Part shown: piece after piece, positions 54,221 through 64,000 of the stretch
Numbering within the stretch: the first letter of the stretch is position 1
Layout: every line of letters begins with the position of its first letter
Assembly (NCBI RefSeq): GCF_019393635.1
Contig: NC_057867.1
Coordinates: forward strand, 65,475,492 to 65,539,491
Length of the DNA: 64,000 bases
Origin: Dromiciops gliroides
Lineage: Eukaryota; Chordata; Mammalia; Microbiotheria; Microbiotheriidae
Reading direction: 5' to 3'
Translations under genes and position numbers: made by a program
Notes under the pieces: model-generated
The model's database searches: none
Told to the model about the DNA's origin: nothing
What the model saw: the letters and a program-made list of their open reading frames with translations, nothing else

Positions 54221-54722
54221 ATAGAAAACTTAGCTAAGTCTGGTTTCCTGCCCTCCTGGAGCTGATAGAACATAAACACAGCTAGCCAAAATGCATACAT
54301 GGTAAGTCTGTCTGAAAAGTCTAAGGCAGAGGGTTGTGTGAGGTCGGAGGGGCCAAGTTATTATCATTTAGAAGCTTCCAGAAGGCTTTCTGGAGGAGAT
54401 GAAACTCAGGCTGGGCTTCAAAGGACAGTTTGGAACTTAGCAGATGAAGAGAAGGCAGGGGCTTTCCAAAGATAGGGAATGCCATGAGCAGAGGCACAGA
54501 GGTGGGAGTGGACAGGGGCCTGTCCAGGTGACCCAGAATGCAGCATAGAGAGGAGGAATGTCAGATAAAGCTAGAAAGGGACTGGTACCACATAGTGCAA
54601 GGCCTTGAATGCCTGGTAGATGAGGTTGAACTTTGTCCAGGCAACTGGAGGAAGCTACTGAAGGTTTTTTTAAGCCAAGAAGTAACATGATCAGATCTAA
54701 GCTTTGAAAATTGCTCTTCTGG

Positions 54723-55142
54723 AAAATAGAGTAAATAACAAGGGGAAAGAATAGGAGGAGGGTAATATAGTTAGCAATAGTAACTGTGAAAGAAATGATG
54801 AGCAGGATGCTATCAGAAGGACGTGTGAAATTGCAAACCATCAACAGAGAAAGAACTGATGGTATATGAATACAGATTGAAATATATTTTTGTTAGTTCC
54901 TCTTTCTAAAGTTATTTTGTCTGTTTTCTGTCACAACCTGACTAATGTGAAGATGTTCTGCATGAGTGCACATGTATAACTTATATTGAATTGCTTAATT
55001 ATATTGAATTGCTTAGGGAGGGGTGAGGAGGGAGGGAGCAAGAAAATTTGGAACACAAAGTTTTTAAAAATCAATGTGAAAAAATGGGGTTTTTACATGT
55101 AACTTGGGGAAAATTCTAAAGAAAGAAAGAAAGAAAAAAAAA
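54723..55142 (+). mobile_element. 5'-truncated L1 3' end, + strand, nested in L2
   Basis: GAGGAGGGAGGGAGCAAGAA, AATTTGGAACACAAAGTTTT, TTTTTACATGTAACTTGGGG and an A-rich tail. GAAAATTGCTCTTCTGG (54706-54722) and GAAAATATCTCTTCTGG (55143-55159) form the target-site duplication. Confidence 0.85.
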
Positions 55143-55464
55143 GAAAATATCTCTTCTGGCTCCAGCATGAGGGATGCTTTGGAGGTGGAAGTGGGGAAGG
55201 TGCTTGGCCAGCAGCCTCATAGTTAAACCTGAGCATCTCCTCCTCCACCTTAAGGTTTTCTTCTTCCATTCTGACTTCGGCTAAGATAAGAGACCAGCAT
55301 TTTTCCATCTTCTATACAAACCTTTGCAAGTCTCCCCAGTCCCATAAACCACTCAGTCTCTTTCCTCCTTGAGGTTTTTCTCCTAGTCCTTTCAGAAGCC
55401 AGGAGAGAAGTGTGGAAGTGTGTGAGCGTCTCTTCACACCCCACTGAGAGGGAGGGAAGCAGAT

Positions 55465-55760
55465 TTTCAGAGTTAGGAGAAAGCTAGTCCACTGAATCCA
55501 ACCCCCATAAGACTTAGAACCACGTAGTTAGTGCTGCAAGGGACCTCATCCACCATCTAGTCTAACCCCTTCCTCATTTGGCAGTTGAGGAAACAGGTCT
55601 AGCCAGGTAGAACTGCTTGCCCAAAGTTACACAAGTAGGAAGTGGCAGAGAGGGAAGGTCCTCTGAGTTTACCCTGTACTGCTTGCTGAGGTCACACACA
55701 TAGCACGCAGCAGAGTCAGGATTTGAACCCAGGTCCTCTGCCTCCAACTCCATTCCCCCT
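55465..55760 (-). mobile_element. MIR3-like, minus strand, partly repeated
   Basis: GCAAGGGACCTCATCCACCA, TCTAGTCTAACCCCTTCCTC, GAACTGCTTGCCCAAAGTTA; a second MIR piece GATTTGAACCCAGGTCCTCT follows. Confidence 0.7.
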
Positions 55761-56305
55761 CTCTAGTAGGGCAGGCTGAAAGAAGCCATTTGTGCCGGGA
55801 CGGGCTTGGCGGGCCCTTCACATGCAGTGCTAGGCAACACACATGGTGACCTACTTTTGCAAGGAGGTAATTTTCTGATCCCCAGCTCCCTCTTGCCTCT
55901 CGCCCGGGCTCAGCTGCCACTGAGGAGCACAAACATCCTGCCGGGGCTTTGGAGTCTTGGGATCTTTATCAAAATAAAGAGATGGAAAAGCTTGATGTGA
56001 TTCAAAGCCTTGGCTCTTGGTGTCCCAGACCACCCTGGGGGCGGGATTCTCCATCTCTCCTGCCTCCTCCCCAGGAGGCTTTGGGCGGAAACCCTCCCTC
56101 CCAGTGGTATGGAGAGAAGGGACTTTAGCCAGGGAGAAGGGAAGGATGGGGGTGGGGGCGGCATTGCAGAAAGGGCTCCAGGCTGGGAGAAAGGAGAGCT
56201 GGATCCTGGGGCCTGGCTCTGCTGTCCCCACCACAACCTCTGTCCCTTTAGCCAAGCTCTGCCTCCTCCCTCCCCTTCTTTGGGCCTCATGGGGAAAACA
56301 AGGGC
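55760..56305. other. Unique GC-rich intron DNA
   Basis: No recognisable element. Confidence 0.4.
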
Positions 56306-56485
56306 TGTTGGGGACCTTAGAAGGCAGCTGGCTAATCCAACGCCTCTATTTTACAGAGGAGGAAACTGAGACACAGAGAAGGGAAGTGACTTGCCCAAGG
56401 TTACAGAGCCTCTAGCTCTGGGAAGTACCAGGACGAGTGTTTAAACGCAGCATCTCTGATCCCAAAGCCAGTATTCTGGCCACCT
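56305..56485 (-). mobile_element. MIR3-like, minus strand
   Basis: TTGGGGACCTTAGAAGGCAG, TTACAGAGGAGGAAACTGAG, AAGTGACTTGCCCAAGGTTA. Confidence 0.75.
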
Positions 56486-56549
56486 TCCAATGCTTCTCTC
56501 TAAGCTCTGCCAACCATGCTCTGCCCCCTTCTTGCTTTGCCATTCCAGG

Positions 56550-56735
56550 TGGTTCTCAATTTTAAGGTCCCTCCCGGCTCTGCTGTCCTCTCTTCGAGTT
56601 TCTCCCAGCTCTGACACTCCAGGTTCTAATGTCTCTCCCGACTTTGGCCTCCTCTCTTCTAAGGACCTTCTGACACTCTGGGTTCTAGGGTTCCTCCCAG
56701 CTCTGACATTCTGTGAGCCTAGGAATATGCTAGCA
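56550..56735 (+). repeat. Minisatellite of MIR3-tail units, + strand
   Basis: About five diverged units: AAGGTCCCTCCCGGCTCTGC, TTTCTCCCAGCTCTGACACT, TGTCTCTCCCGACTTTGGCC, GGGTTCCTCCCAGCTCTGAC. Confidence 0.75.
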
Positions 56736-57165
56736 AGGGGCAGTGGGTGGAGAATGGATTACAGTACAGTGTGTTCCAGGTTTATTGCACCACCCTTGAG
56801 TCCAGGGAGACGGCAACAGTGGGGCGTCTGACTTCAGCCAGCCAGATAGTGTCCAGCCCACAGTTAGCATTAGGTTTGTACTTGCAGTAGGAGGAGTGGG
56901 TGGAAGCAGCTGTCAGAATGGGGATGGAATTGGTGAAAGGGGTTTGGGAGACCCTCTTTCCAAGCCTTCCGGGGGACACTAGAAACGGACCCACATGCAG
57001 AGATTGGGGCTGACGTGAGTATTAGTTTCCTCTCGGGGCTGGGAGTCACCAGGCTAGACAGTGCCGGAGTTTGGCTAGGGCTGGGTGCTGCAGAATTGAG
57101 CCCTTCTCTGGGTGGTGGAAGCTTTGTCATCATGGTCACAGCACCAGACTAGGAATGAGGGGCAG
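56735..57165. other. Unique intron DNA
   Basis: No recognisable element. Confidence 0.4.
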
Positions 57166-57375
57166 TGTGGGACAGTGAGAAGGCCCCTGGGCTTGCTGTT
57201 AAGGGGAACTGGCTTTGAATTCTGCCTCTGTGGCTTACTAGTTATGCAGAGCAAGCTCTCTGGACCTCAGTTTCCTCATCTGTCAGATGCAACTGTTGCA
57301 ACTAGATGACCTAAGGGCCCTTCCTGCTCTGATTCTTTGATCCTCTAATGAGCTCTTAAGGTCCCTTCTAGACAG
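57165..57375 (+). mobile_element. MIR3-like, + strand
   Basis: GGCTTACTAGTTATGCAGAG, CCTCAGTTTCCTCATCTGTC, AACTAGATGACCTAAGGGCC, then a second tail unit AAGGTCCCTTCTAGAC. Confidence 0.75.
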
Positions 57376-57848
57376 GAATGGGGACCTGAGGTGGGAGACA
57401 AGGGTGGGGAAACATAGTGTAAGCTGCCTACAAACATCGGAACTTCCCCTCTCCAGGTCCCTCCCAACCCTTTGGGAATGGGAACTATTCAGGTCCTCTT
57501 GACCAGGAATAACCGGACATCCTCGTCTGGCTCAGGGGCGCTCTCCCAAAGGGTTAGGGGTGGACCCTTGGGAAGATCAACCACACCCAGGTGGGTCTGA
57601 CTTGGGAAACTGAGGGGCACAGGAGCCCAAGTGTGCTATCAGGAGGGGTTGGGGTGGCTCTTTCCATCCATGTATCACCTTTCGAAGCTTTTTTCAGACC
57701 GGGCACTCGAAAAGAAATGAAAGCTAAAAAACACACACAGAGTTTGACATGGCTTCTCTCTCCAATCCCAAACACACAACTCTCTGCTTCTCTCACTTTA
57801 TCTCGCCTTCTACTACTATTGCCTAGTGCCTATGGCCGGAGGGGAGAC
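57375..57848. other. Unique intron DNA
   Basis: No recognisable element. Confidence 0.4.
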
Positions 57849-57869
57849 GGGGGGGGGGGGGGGGGGGGG

Positions 57870-58117
57870 GAGGCAGCTAGATGGTTTGGTAGATAGAGCA
57901 CTGGGGACTCGAGTCAGGAAGATCTGAATTCAAATCCAGCCTTAGACACTTACTAGCTGTGTGACCCTGGGCAAGTCACTTCACCCTGTTTGCCTTCTGC
58001 CTCATCTGTAAAATGATCTGGAGAAGGAAATAGCAAACCACTCCAGTATCTCTGCCAAGAAAACCCCATATGGGGTCAAAAGTAGTTGGGCATGACTGAA
58101 AACAACTGAACAACCAA
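57870..58117 (+). mobile_element. Mar1 SINE, + strand
   Basis: Head GAGGCAGCTAGATGGTTTGG preceded by a G21 run (57849-57870), CORE, and RTE-type tail CAAGAAAACCCCATATGGGG. AGTGCCTAT at 57825 and 58118 is a possible target-site duplication, which would place the G-run inside the insertion. Confidence 0.9.
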
Positions 58118-58204
58118 AGTGCCTATCCCATGTATCTAGGGCATTCTTTGGTCCAAAATTGGTATAAGAGCCCCCAGACCCCTTCCAGACATTCCATGAG
58201 CTCA

Positions 58205-58515
58205 TGGTTGTGCTCTTAGGGGACCTAGAGTCTAACGTCAGCTCTGCTATGGCCTAGCTGAGTGACCCAGACTGGGACCCTTTGCCCTCCACTGTAAAAT
58301 GAGGATGATTTTGGTAGCTGTATCTCATTCTAATTGGCTTCCTTTGGAATCCCATGCACATTCTATTTTATGTATTTGCAAACGTGATTCTGAGAAGGGG
58401 TGTCCTAGGTTTTCTCAGGCTGCCAAAGGGGTCCAGAACACAAGGAACGTTAGGAACCTCTGGTCTAGGTGGTCTCAAAGATGTCTTTCAGCTCTAACAT
58501 TCTTTGATTTCTTTT
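58205..58515 (+). mobile_element. MIR3-like, + strand, split by a hAT-like element
   Basis: GGACCTAGAGTCTAACGTCA, CCACTGTAAAATGAGGATGA to the left; GTGGTCTCAAAGATGTCTTT, CAGCTCTAACATTCTTTGAT to the right. Confidence 0.65.
58310..58465. mobile_element. hAT-like element, second copy, truncated
   Basis: CATTCTATTTTATGTATTTG, GTGATTCTGAGAAGGGGTGT, GGCTGCCAAAGGGGTCCAGA, GTTAGGAACCTCTGG: same family as 12614-12843, with a decayed left end. Confidence 0.6.
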
Positions 58516-58819
58516 TTCTCCAAAGAGGCCTAAGGTAGAGGGCCCAGCTTCCAGGCCTGACTACGATACACACTGCCCCCCAACTTCTTGCCATAGAGAA
58601 GTCATCTTGTTGACCCAAGAGGGGAGGCAAGTTCCATGCCCTCTTGGGGCTCCAGCACTGGGCCAAGTAGTAGTCCCATTTAAACATGGCTGCCGGCAGT
58701 TTCTGGGAAGGGGTTCCCACCCTCACGCTGATTCCCCAGCTGAAGAAACCCAGCTAAAAATCAACAAGGACAAGCTGGAATCGTCCCAAGGACAGGATGG
58801 CGAGGGACAGCTCTGACTT

Positions 58820-58965
58820 GGACTTGGGTCACTAACCCTGCTCTGATCTGCTTTCATTGTTTTCATCTGACCCCCACCAAGTCACTTCCCTGCAGAACCT
58901 TCCTCCCGGGCACATTGTGAGGATCAAATGAGAGCAATAGATGTCAAAGGCCGAGTACATGTCAC
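58820..58965 (+). mobile_element. MIR, + strand, diverged
   Basis: CCACCAAGTCACTTCCCTGC, CACATTGTGAGGATCAAATG. Confidence 0.55.
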
Positions 58966-59525
58966 CGGTGTCCCTTATCGGGTGGGTTTCTGCCTCTTAA
59001 AAAGAAACGAAGGTCTCTAATCTAAGGCCAATCCTGCCTTTCAGAGCCCTATGATTCTCCCCTACCCCGTATACACACACTACATATAATCTAGGCTTTG
59101 GGGCCTATGTCCAGCTCTGTTGAACACAGATTCCTCTCCCTTTCTGCCTCCCTGCTTTTACCTGCTTGGGCTCTTGGAAGGATGGAGGCAGATCCTGGGC
59201 CAGTCCCAGGAGTGTGACAGGGGCTATGGGCCCTCCACGTTCCATCATACACACGGAATAGCTGACCCGGGGGAAATGATTGGAGAGAATGAGATGACAA
59301 AAAGCTTTGGACAATCATCAAGTTCTCTCCAAAGGCAAGGAATCGGTTCCACTGCCACCTACCAGTTATTGTGATGACATGATGCTGGCAGCCTGGTTGC
59401 CTTCACGGGAGTGACTTAAATCTGGAAGGGACATCCCAGAGGAACTGGGCCAATCATGCATTTTAAAGGAGTAGGAGTAGGAGTGGGCTGTAGGTTGGAG
59501 GAGTAATTGACAAGGACCACTCCTA
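58965..59525. other. Unique intron DNA
   Basis: No recognisable element. Confidence 0.4.
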
Positions 59526-59690
59526 TTTGCCCAAATGCTTTAAAATTTACAAAAACAGCCCTGAGAGGTAAGACCATTGTGCTCATTTGATAGGTAAGGA
59601 AACTAAGGTTCAGAGAAATACAAGGGACTTGCCCAGGATCATCTAGCTAATAAGTAGTGAGTCAAGACCAGAACCTAGGGCCCTTGGTGT
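59525..59690 (-). mobile_element. MIR, minus strand
   Basis: GGTAAGGAAACTAAGGTTCA, GGGACTTGCCCAGGATCATC, TAGCTAATAAGTAGTGAG. Confidence 0.75.
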
Positions 59691-59759
59691 TGTCTCTAAA
59701 TGTACCTAGGCTCTCCTAGTGGCCAGGGCCCCCCAAAGCTGAAAATGTCATCACCGTGT

Positions 59760-59835
59760 TCATCTACAAGCATTTCTTGAACACCTATTTCCAAGGCATT
59801 GTTCCATGGCAGAGGGTGGGGATGGGGTCCAAGGA
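59760..59835 (-). mobile_element. L2 LINE 3' end, minus strand, diverged
   Basis: CTACAAGCATTTCTTGAACA, CCTATTTCCAAGGC. Confidence 0.5.
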
Positions 59836-59882
59836 AATATAACCTATGGGGGAGTCTATGTGGTATAAAAAGAGCCCTTGGA

Positions 59883-60015
59883 AGGGGCAGCTAGGTGGCG
59901 CAGTGGATAGAGCACCAGCCCTGGAGTCAGGAGGACCTGAGTTCAAATCCAGCCTCAGACACTTGACCCTGGGCAAGTCACTTAACCCCAATTGCCTCAC
60001 CCCCCCCCCCAAAAA
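59883..60015 (+). mobile_element. Short marsupial SINE, + strand
   Basis: Head to A-tail with a C-run before it; the CACTTACTAGCTGTGTGA segment is deleted. Perfect 16-bp target-site duplication AAAAAGAGCCCTTGGA (59867-59882, 60016-60031). Confidence 0.95.
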
Positions 60016-60031
60016 AAAAAGAGCCCTTGGA

Positions 60032-60165
60032 GCCCAGATACCATCTCTGTACTTGAATAGCTGTGTGACCTTGAGCAAGTCACTTCTCTTTTCTGCACCT
60101 CAGTTTCCTCATGTGGAAAATGAAGGTGTTAGAGTAGATGATCACCAAGATCCTTTCTCCCTCAA
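60032..60165 (+). mobile_element. MIR3-like, + strand
   Basis: TAGCTGTGTGACCTTGAGCA, CCTCAGTTTCCTCATGTGGA, AGAGTAGATGATCACC. Confidence 0.75.
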
Positions 60166-60229
60166 ACATCCTATGGCCTTGTCCTCAGTGGTCAGAAGGA
60201 GAAATAAGAAATATATAAACATTTTTTAA

Positions 60230-60320
60230 AACCAATTGACAAGCATTGATTGAGTAAACGCTTACTATCTGCTGTGGGATGGAATACAAAAAAGACAAAG
60301 AACTGTCCCTGTCCTTAATA
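60230..60320 (-). mobile_element. L2 LINE 3' end, minus strand
   Basis: GACAAGCATTGATTGAGTAA, ACGCTTACTATCTGCTG, AAGAACTGTCCCTGTCCTT. Confidence 0.65.
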
Positions 60321-60467
60321 TGTGATCGGTGTCTATGGATTGTTAGAGTCAACGGACGCTGGGTCAGGGGAGCTGGCACTGGATCTTGAAGGACTTAAGT
60401 GCAAAGGAATAAGGCAGAGATGAATTGGGGGTTGTCCTGCCTTACATCCTGTTGTCCATTTGAGGAT

Positions 60468-60652
60468 TTAGAAATATGATCCTGGGGTTTCAAGCTTGAA
60501 GGGACTTCAGAGGCCACCTAGTCCAACCCCCTAATTCTCCAGAGGAGACATCAAGGCCCAGCAAGAGAAAGGCGCCTGCCTGTGGCCACACAGGTAGTAA
60601 GTGGTGGAGCTGGGATGCCAAGCCAAGCCCTGTTTGCAGTGCACCACTCCCC
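60468..60652 (-). mobile_element. MIR3-like, minus strand
   Basis: CAAGCTTGAAGGGACTTCAG, CACCTAGTCCAACCCCCTAA, GGTAGTAAGTGGTGGAGCTG. Confidence 0.75.
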
Positions 60653-60879
60653 CCTCTGGCTAGGGCTTGGGGAGAGCAAGGTTTTGCTCCAGGACACCCA
60701 CACTTCAGGGCTACTAAGAACACTCAGAGTCCTTCACCAACAAGCAACCGAGCTTACTTAGCACCTCGTCAGAAAGAATGATGAAAGAGGAAGTTACCAG
60801 GTAGCATACTAACTTCTCTACCCCACCCCCCAAATAGCTGTAACCCAAGTGAGTTCTTGCCCAGCCTGGCTCACTCCCC

Positions 60880-61155
60880 TGACTCAGTCTCCTCCCTCTC
60901 TTTGCACTGGTTGCGCCCCATGCCCAGAATGTTCTCCCACCTGACCTCTGTGCATCTTAGCTTCTCCCAGGCCTCCTTCAAGACTTAGATCTCTCGGAGG
61001 CCCCCTTCCCTTCTCAGATCACCTTTTATTTATACTTTATATATTCTGCATGCACATCATTATTTGCGAATTATCTCCGAATTATCTCCCCGTTAGACTG
61101 TAAGTTCCTTGAGGGCCTCCCAGGCTCAGCACGGAGAGTGCCTGACACACAGTAT
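60880..61155 (+). mobile_element. L2 LINE 3' region, + strand
   Basis: TTTGCACTGGTTGCGCCCCA, TGCCCAGAATGTTCTCCC, CTTTATATATTCTGCATGCA, GACTGTAAGTTCCTTGAGGG, with a small GAATTATCTCC duplication. Confidence 0.8.
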
Positions 61156-61164
61156 CATCCTCAC

Positions 61165-61340
61165 CTCCTCACTCACACTCACTCCACATATCTGATCTGC
61201 TGTCAAGTCTTCTCTACCTTCATGACACAGACCTCTTGGATCTATTCAGACAGTCACTGGCCTAGCTTCAGCTCTCATCCCCTCTTGCCTGGACTATTGC
61301 AGTAACCTCTTGGTTGGTCTCTCCACTCTAATCCATGTTT
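61165..61340 (+). mobile_element. L2 LINE body fragment, + strand
   Basis: CATCCCCTCTTGCCTGGACT, ATTGCAGTAACCTCTTGGTT, GGTCTCTCCACTCTAATCCA. Confidence 0.75.
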
Positions 61341-61374
61341 CACCCTTTTGGGGTTGGGTGGGCCTGAGGCTGTC

Positions 61375-61495
61375 TAATGGCTCAAAAGGAAGAGCACAAG
61401 ACCAGGATTCAAATTCTAGTTGACCTTTACTACCTGTGTGACCTTGGGCAAGTCACTTTCTTTCTCCAGGTCTTCACTGGCCCCTTCTGGAGGAT
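61375..61495 (+). mobile_element. MIR3-like fragment, + strand
   Basis: GATTCAAATTCTAGTTGACC, TGTGTGACCTTGGGCAAGTC. Confidence 0.7.
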
Positions 61496-62125
61496 GGGAG
61501 GCAAGTTTCCTACTAGGTGAGACCTGTAGATGGTTCTGCATGCTTCAAGCATTCCTGGTGGACAGCCCAGCCCACTAGAGTCATCTTCTAAGTCAAGATG
61601 CCTAGTGAAGGATGAGTCTTGGGTGTGCCTTTTGGGCTGTGTCCCACTTGGACAGCAGGCTGCCTCAGAACAGACTGTTCGGGTTGTTAATAAAAGGTAA
61701 AGCTTCCTGTGGGTCCCCATCCTGACAGAAACAATATGAGGATGTGCTCTCCTGAGATTCGGGGGCCTGGAGAGTGTTTCAAAACAGGAAGTACATTACT
61801 GATTCCAAAGTGGAGCACTCCAAGGGGCAGATGTTCAGCCAGGGGACAGTCCCCTCCCTGCCTGGCTGACCTGGGTCACCATATGGCCCAGCAGCTCCCA
61901 GCTGGAAGAAAATGGCTGAAGTCCCACCAAAGGATGCTCCATGCACTTCAGCCCTGCCCCCAGCCTCACTCTATCTCAGCTGCATCCCGAGAGAGAAAAC
62001 CAGACTTTCCAGGCTACCCTCGTGGGAGTGGGAAACCGTTACATAAAGTAACTCCTGCTGGTGTTTGGGTGATTGGGTTGTCCTGGGGCAAAGAGAGGCC
62101 TGGGCTCGACTTTGGCTGGCATGGT
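61495..62125. other. Unique intron DNA
   Basis: No recognisable element. A 161-residue ORF at 61709-62194 has no similarity I recognise and runs into a MIR. Confidence 0.4.
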
Positions 62126-62275
62126 AGGGTCATAGGCTCAAATTTCAAGCTGGAAGGAACACTGAGTCATCTAGTTCATCCCCTTCATTTTTGAGATATA
62201 TGGGTAGTAAAAAACAGTCAGGATTTGAACTCAGGCCCTCTGACCCTAATCCAGGACTCTCTCCACTGTGCCACA
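62125..62275 (-). mobile_element. MIR3-like, minus strand
   Basis: AAGCTGGAAGGAACACTGAG, CATCTAGTTCATCCCCTTCA, GATTTGAACTCAGGCCCTCT. Confidence 0.7.
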
Positions 62276-62394
62276 ATGTTCCTCATTGTCTCATTTCAAG
62301 GAAAAGCAACTGGCTCTGAGAGTATTGGACATCAGTTTCCAGGGCTAGTCTGTGGCAGAGCTGGGATCAGAACCATGGTTTCCTGACTCTGTGA

Positions 62395-63230
62395 TTTTTT
62401 TTAGATGTTTAATGGTACTTTTTCTTTGATGAAAGAAGAGGAGGAGCTCTGGATTTTGGCTGCTATTACAGGCACTTTTCCTTTTAGAGGTCCTTTCTGG
62501 AGCCAATTAATAGATTCTTTCTATCATCACTTTTCCCTCTGTTTTCTTCTTTTTTTCTTATCATTTGATTTTGATCTAATAGTTCTTGCTGCCTCATGGA
62601 GTCATTGGTTTCTGTTTTCTCTGGTCTAGTTTTCTGGATGCCCAAGTTTACTTGGGTAAGGTTTTCTATTTTCTCTTCTAAATTATTTACTCTCTTCCAA
62701 TTCTTTCCTCCGGAGCTTTTATTCCATTTATCTTTTGTATAATTTGTATAATTTCTTCCAGGTATTCATGTCATCCTTGTGAAAAATCCACTTTTTCCTA
62801 TTAGTATGTCATTGCATTTGTTTTAGGGTTAATTGTGCCTTCTTTTGGGGGACCTCTAGATCTGTAAGAATTTTTGATACTGGTTGGGGTTTTCTTTGAT
62901 TTGTTCATCTCTCCAACCTTAGTTTCTGAGTTGGGGCTTTTGGGTGGGGTGGTCAGCCCTGCTTGGTCTCACTTTCCTGGCTTCTTGTACTGATCTCTAC
63001 CTCCCAGGGTTAGCCCCACCTTGGTCTTTGAGGGACAGAAAGCTGGATCCTCAGGGCCCTCTGTAGTGTCTCTGGACCAAGTGCTGGGGACCTCAGAGCC
63101 CCTGGGTCTGAGCTCCCCTGATCTGAGCGCTCTCTAGAGGCAGTCAGTCTGATTTGATCCCCACTGTCCCCTGAGGCTTCCAAAGTCCCCACTCTGGGGA
63201 CCTGGGGGCTCTGCTCATTCTGCCCATGGA
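62395..63230 (-). mobile_element. Probable L1 5' end/ORF1 region, minus strand
   Basis: T-rich first part (CCTCATGGAGTCATTGGTTT, CAATTCTTTCCTCCGGAGC, ATTTCTTCCAGGTATTC) resembles reversed L1 ORF1 with its coiled-coil codons. The GC-richer second part (CTTCTTGTACTGATCTCTAC, GTGCTGGGGACCTCAGAG) resembles a reversed L1 5' UTR. Family and limits uncertain. Confidence 0.5.
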
Positions 63231-63384
63231 TACAGAGCCTTGCAGACTCTAAATCGTGGGCCCATCTCTGGTCCTACATGGTGGCTGCTGGTTTGTTTGC
63301 CTATGCTGGCACTGGCTCTTCCGATGGCCCCCTCCTGGATTTGCAGAAGCCTAGATCAGATAGACTCTGACCCACGTGTGCCTA

Positions 63385-63625
63385 CTGGAATTCTCCCTTT
63401 CCTTGTCCTTCCCTTAAGGCTCGGCTCAGGTGCCCCTTCTTCCTTCTCATTGGCCTTCACTGTGCCCATGTTACTTAAGTAGAATGTCAATAACAATCTC
63501 TATCTTCCCTTCTTTCCAAGTCTTCACCTAGAGGTGATTTCACTTTTCATCTCTGTACCCTCAGTTCTGAGCACGAGACTTGGCACACAGGAGGCCCTGG
63601 ACAAATGCTTACGAATCGAGCGGGA
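63385..63625 (+). mobile_element. L2 LINE 3' region, + strand
   Basis: CTTCCCTTAAGGCTCGGCTC, AGGTGCCCCTTC, CACGAGACTTGGCACACAGG, ACAAATGCTTACGAATCGAG. Confidence 0.7.
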
Positions 63626-63639
63626 GATAGGAGGGTCAC

Positions 63640-63785
63640 TACTGACAATTTCCCAGTACTCCACCATCTGGCCCTGCTGCCCCCTAACTAACTTCCCCTC
63701 TCTGGGCCTCAGTTTCTTCCTCTGTAAAGTGAAGAGGTGGGACTGGCTGATCTGAGGTCCCTTTTTTCCCTGCCTCTAGTTGATT
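63640..63785 (+). mobile_element. MIR3-like, + strand
   Basis: GGGCCTCAGTTTCTTCCTCT, GGACTGGCTGATCTGAGGTC. The last 215 bp of the window show nothing recognisable. Confidence 0.65.
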
Positions 63786-64000
63786 TTCGATGACATTGCT
63801 CTGTGTGGCTCATGGCTGTAGTGGGGCCTCTGGGGTGTCTGTCCCTTGGGACTCTTCCAGCTAAGCCTGCTCCCTCCAGTGCCCTGACTTCAGAAAGGCA
63901 CTCACTGTGTAATGAACTGGAGCCTCATCTTGCTGTCCTCCCCACCCCCTACTCAACCTCAGACTCCCAGGCCCAGGGAGGTCCCAACATTCCTCCCAGA

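Larger units (their letters stand above)
53930..55200 (-). mobile_element. L2 LINE, minus strand, split by Mar1 and L1
   Basis: 3' end CTCCTACTATATACAGAGCA, GTGCTCAACACTGG; body GATGAAACTCAGGCTGGGC, CAAGGCCTTGAATGCCTGGT, AAGTAACATGATCAGATCTA; the last part resumes after the L1 tail (CTCTTCTGGCTCCAGCATGA). Confidence 0.75.

Noticed and set aside
55093..55444. Glu/Lys-rich minus-strand ORFs resembling a coiled-coil pseudogene
   Set aside because: Two short frames, no match I recognise, partly within L1/L2 remnants.
61709..62194. 161-residue + strand ORF
   Set aside because: No recognisable similarity, and its C-terminal part runs into a MIR3-like element.

Overview
The window is vertebrate nuclear DNA, almost certainly from a marsupial. 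It is full of short tRNA-headed SINEs of the marsupial WSINE1/SINE1_MD type, Mar1 CORE-SINEs with an RTE-derived tail, and ancient L2 and MIR/MIR3 fragments. There is no bacterial-style gene packing. I cannot tell the species from the sequence.

I can support one protein-coding gene: the first coding exon of SLC16A2 (MCT8, the thyroid-hormone transporter) on the + strand at 9558-9864. It starts [15 protein letters not shown], carries an acidic Ala/Glu (PEST-like) stretch, then the monocarboxylate-transporter signature EGGYGW and transmembrane helix 1. It ends at a consensus donor, GCAG|GTGAGT. The exon lies in a CpG island of about 2.4 kb (roughly 8290-10720) with GC boxes, a long purine (GGA)n tract and a GC-rich 5' leader.

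Layout: 1-8290 is 5' flanking DNA with L1, L2, RTE and SINE remnants and two CA/GT microsatellites. A tandem AGGTCA direct repeat lies about 1.8 kb before the start codon. 8290-10720 is the CpG island, promoter, 5' leader and exon 1. 9865-64000 appears to be intron 1 throughout; this intron is also very long in human SLC16A2. No sequence resembling exon 2 (the conserved TM2-TM6 block) is visible, so exon 2 lies beyond the window.

The intron holds layered insertions: L2 and MIR as the oldest layer, then a Tigger1-like DNA transposon, hAT-like elements, L1 3' ends, Mar1 and young short SINEs with clear target-site duplications. Several MIR3-like elements have 3' tails expanded into minisatellites of about 30-35 bp, one with three identical 63-bp higher-order units. 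I found no evidence of a novel gene system. The points most worth checking are the nuclear-receptor-type repeats, the upstream ORF with a hairpin, the MIR3-tail minisatellites, the Tigger1-like element and a few repeat-free islands that may be regulatory. Repeat family names come from recognition by eye; boundaries are approximate unless a target-site duplication is quoted.
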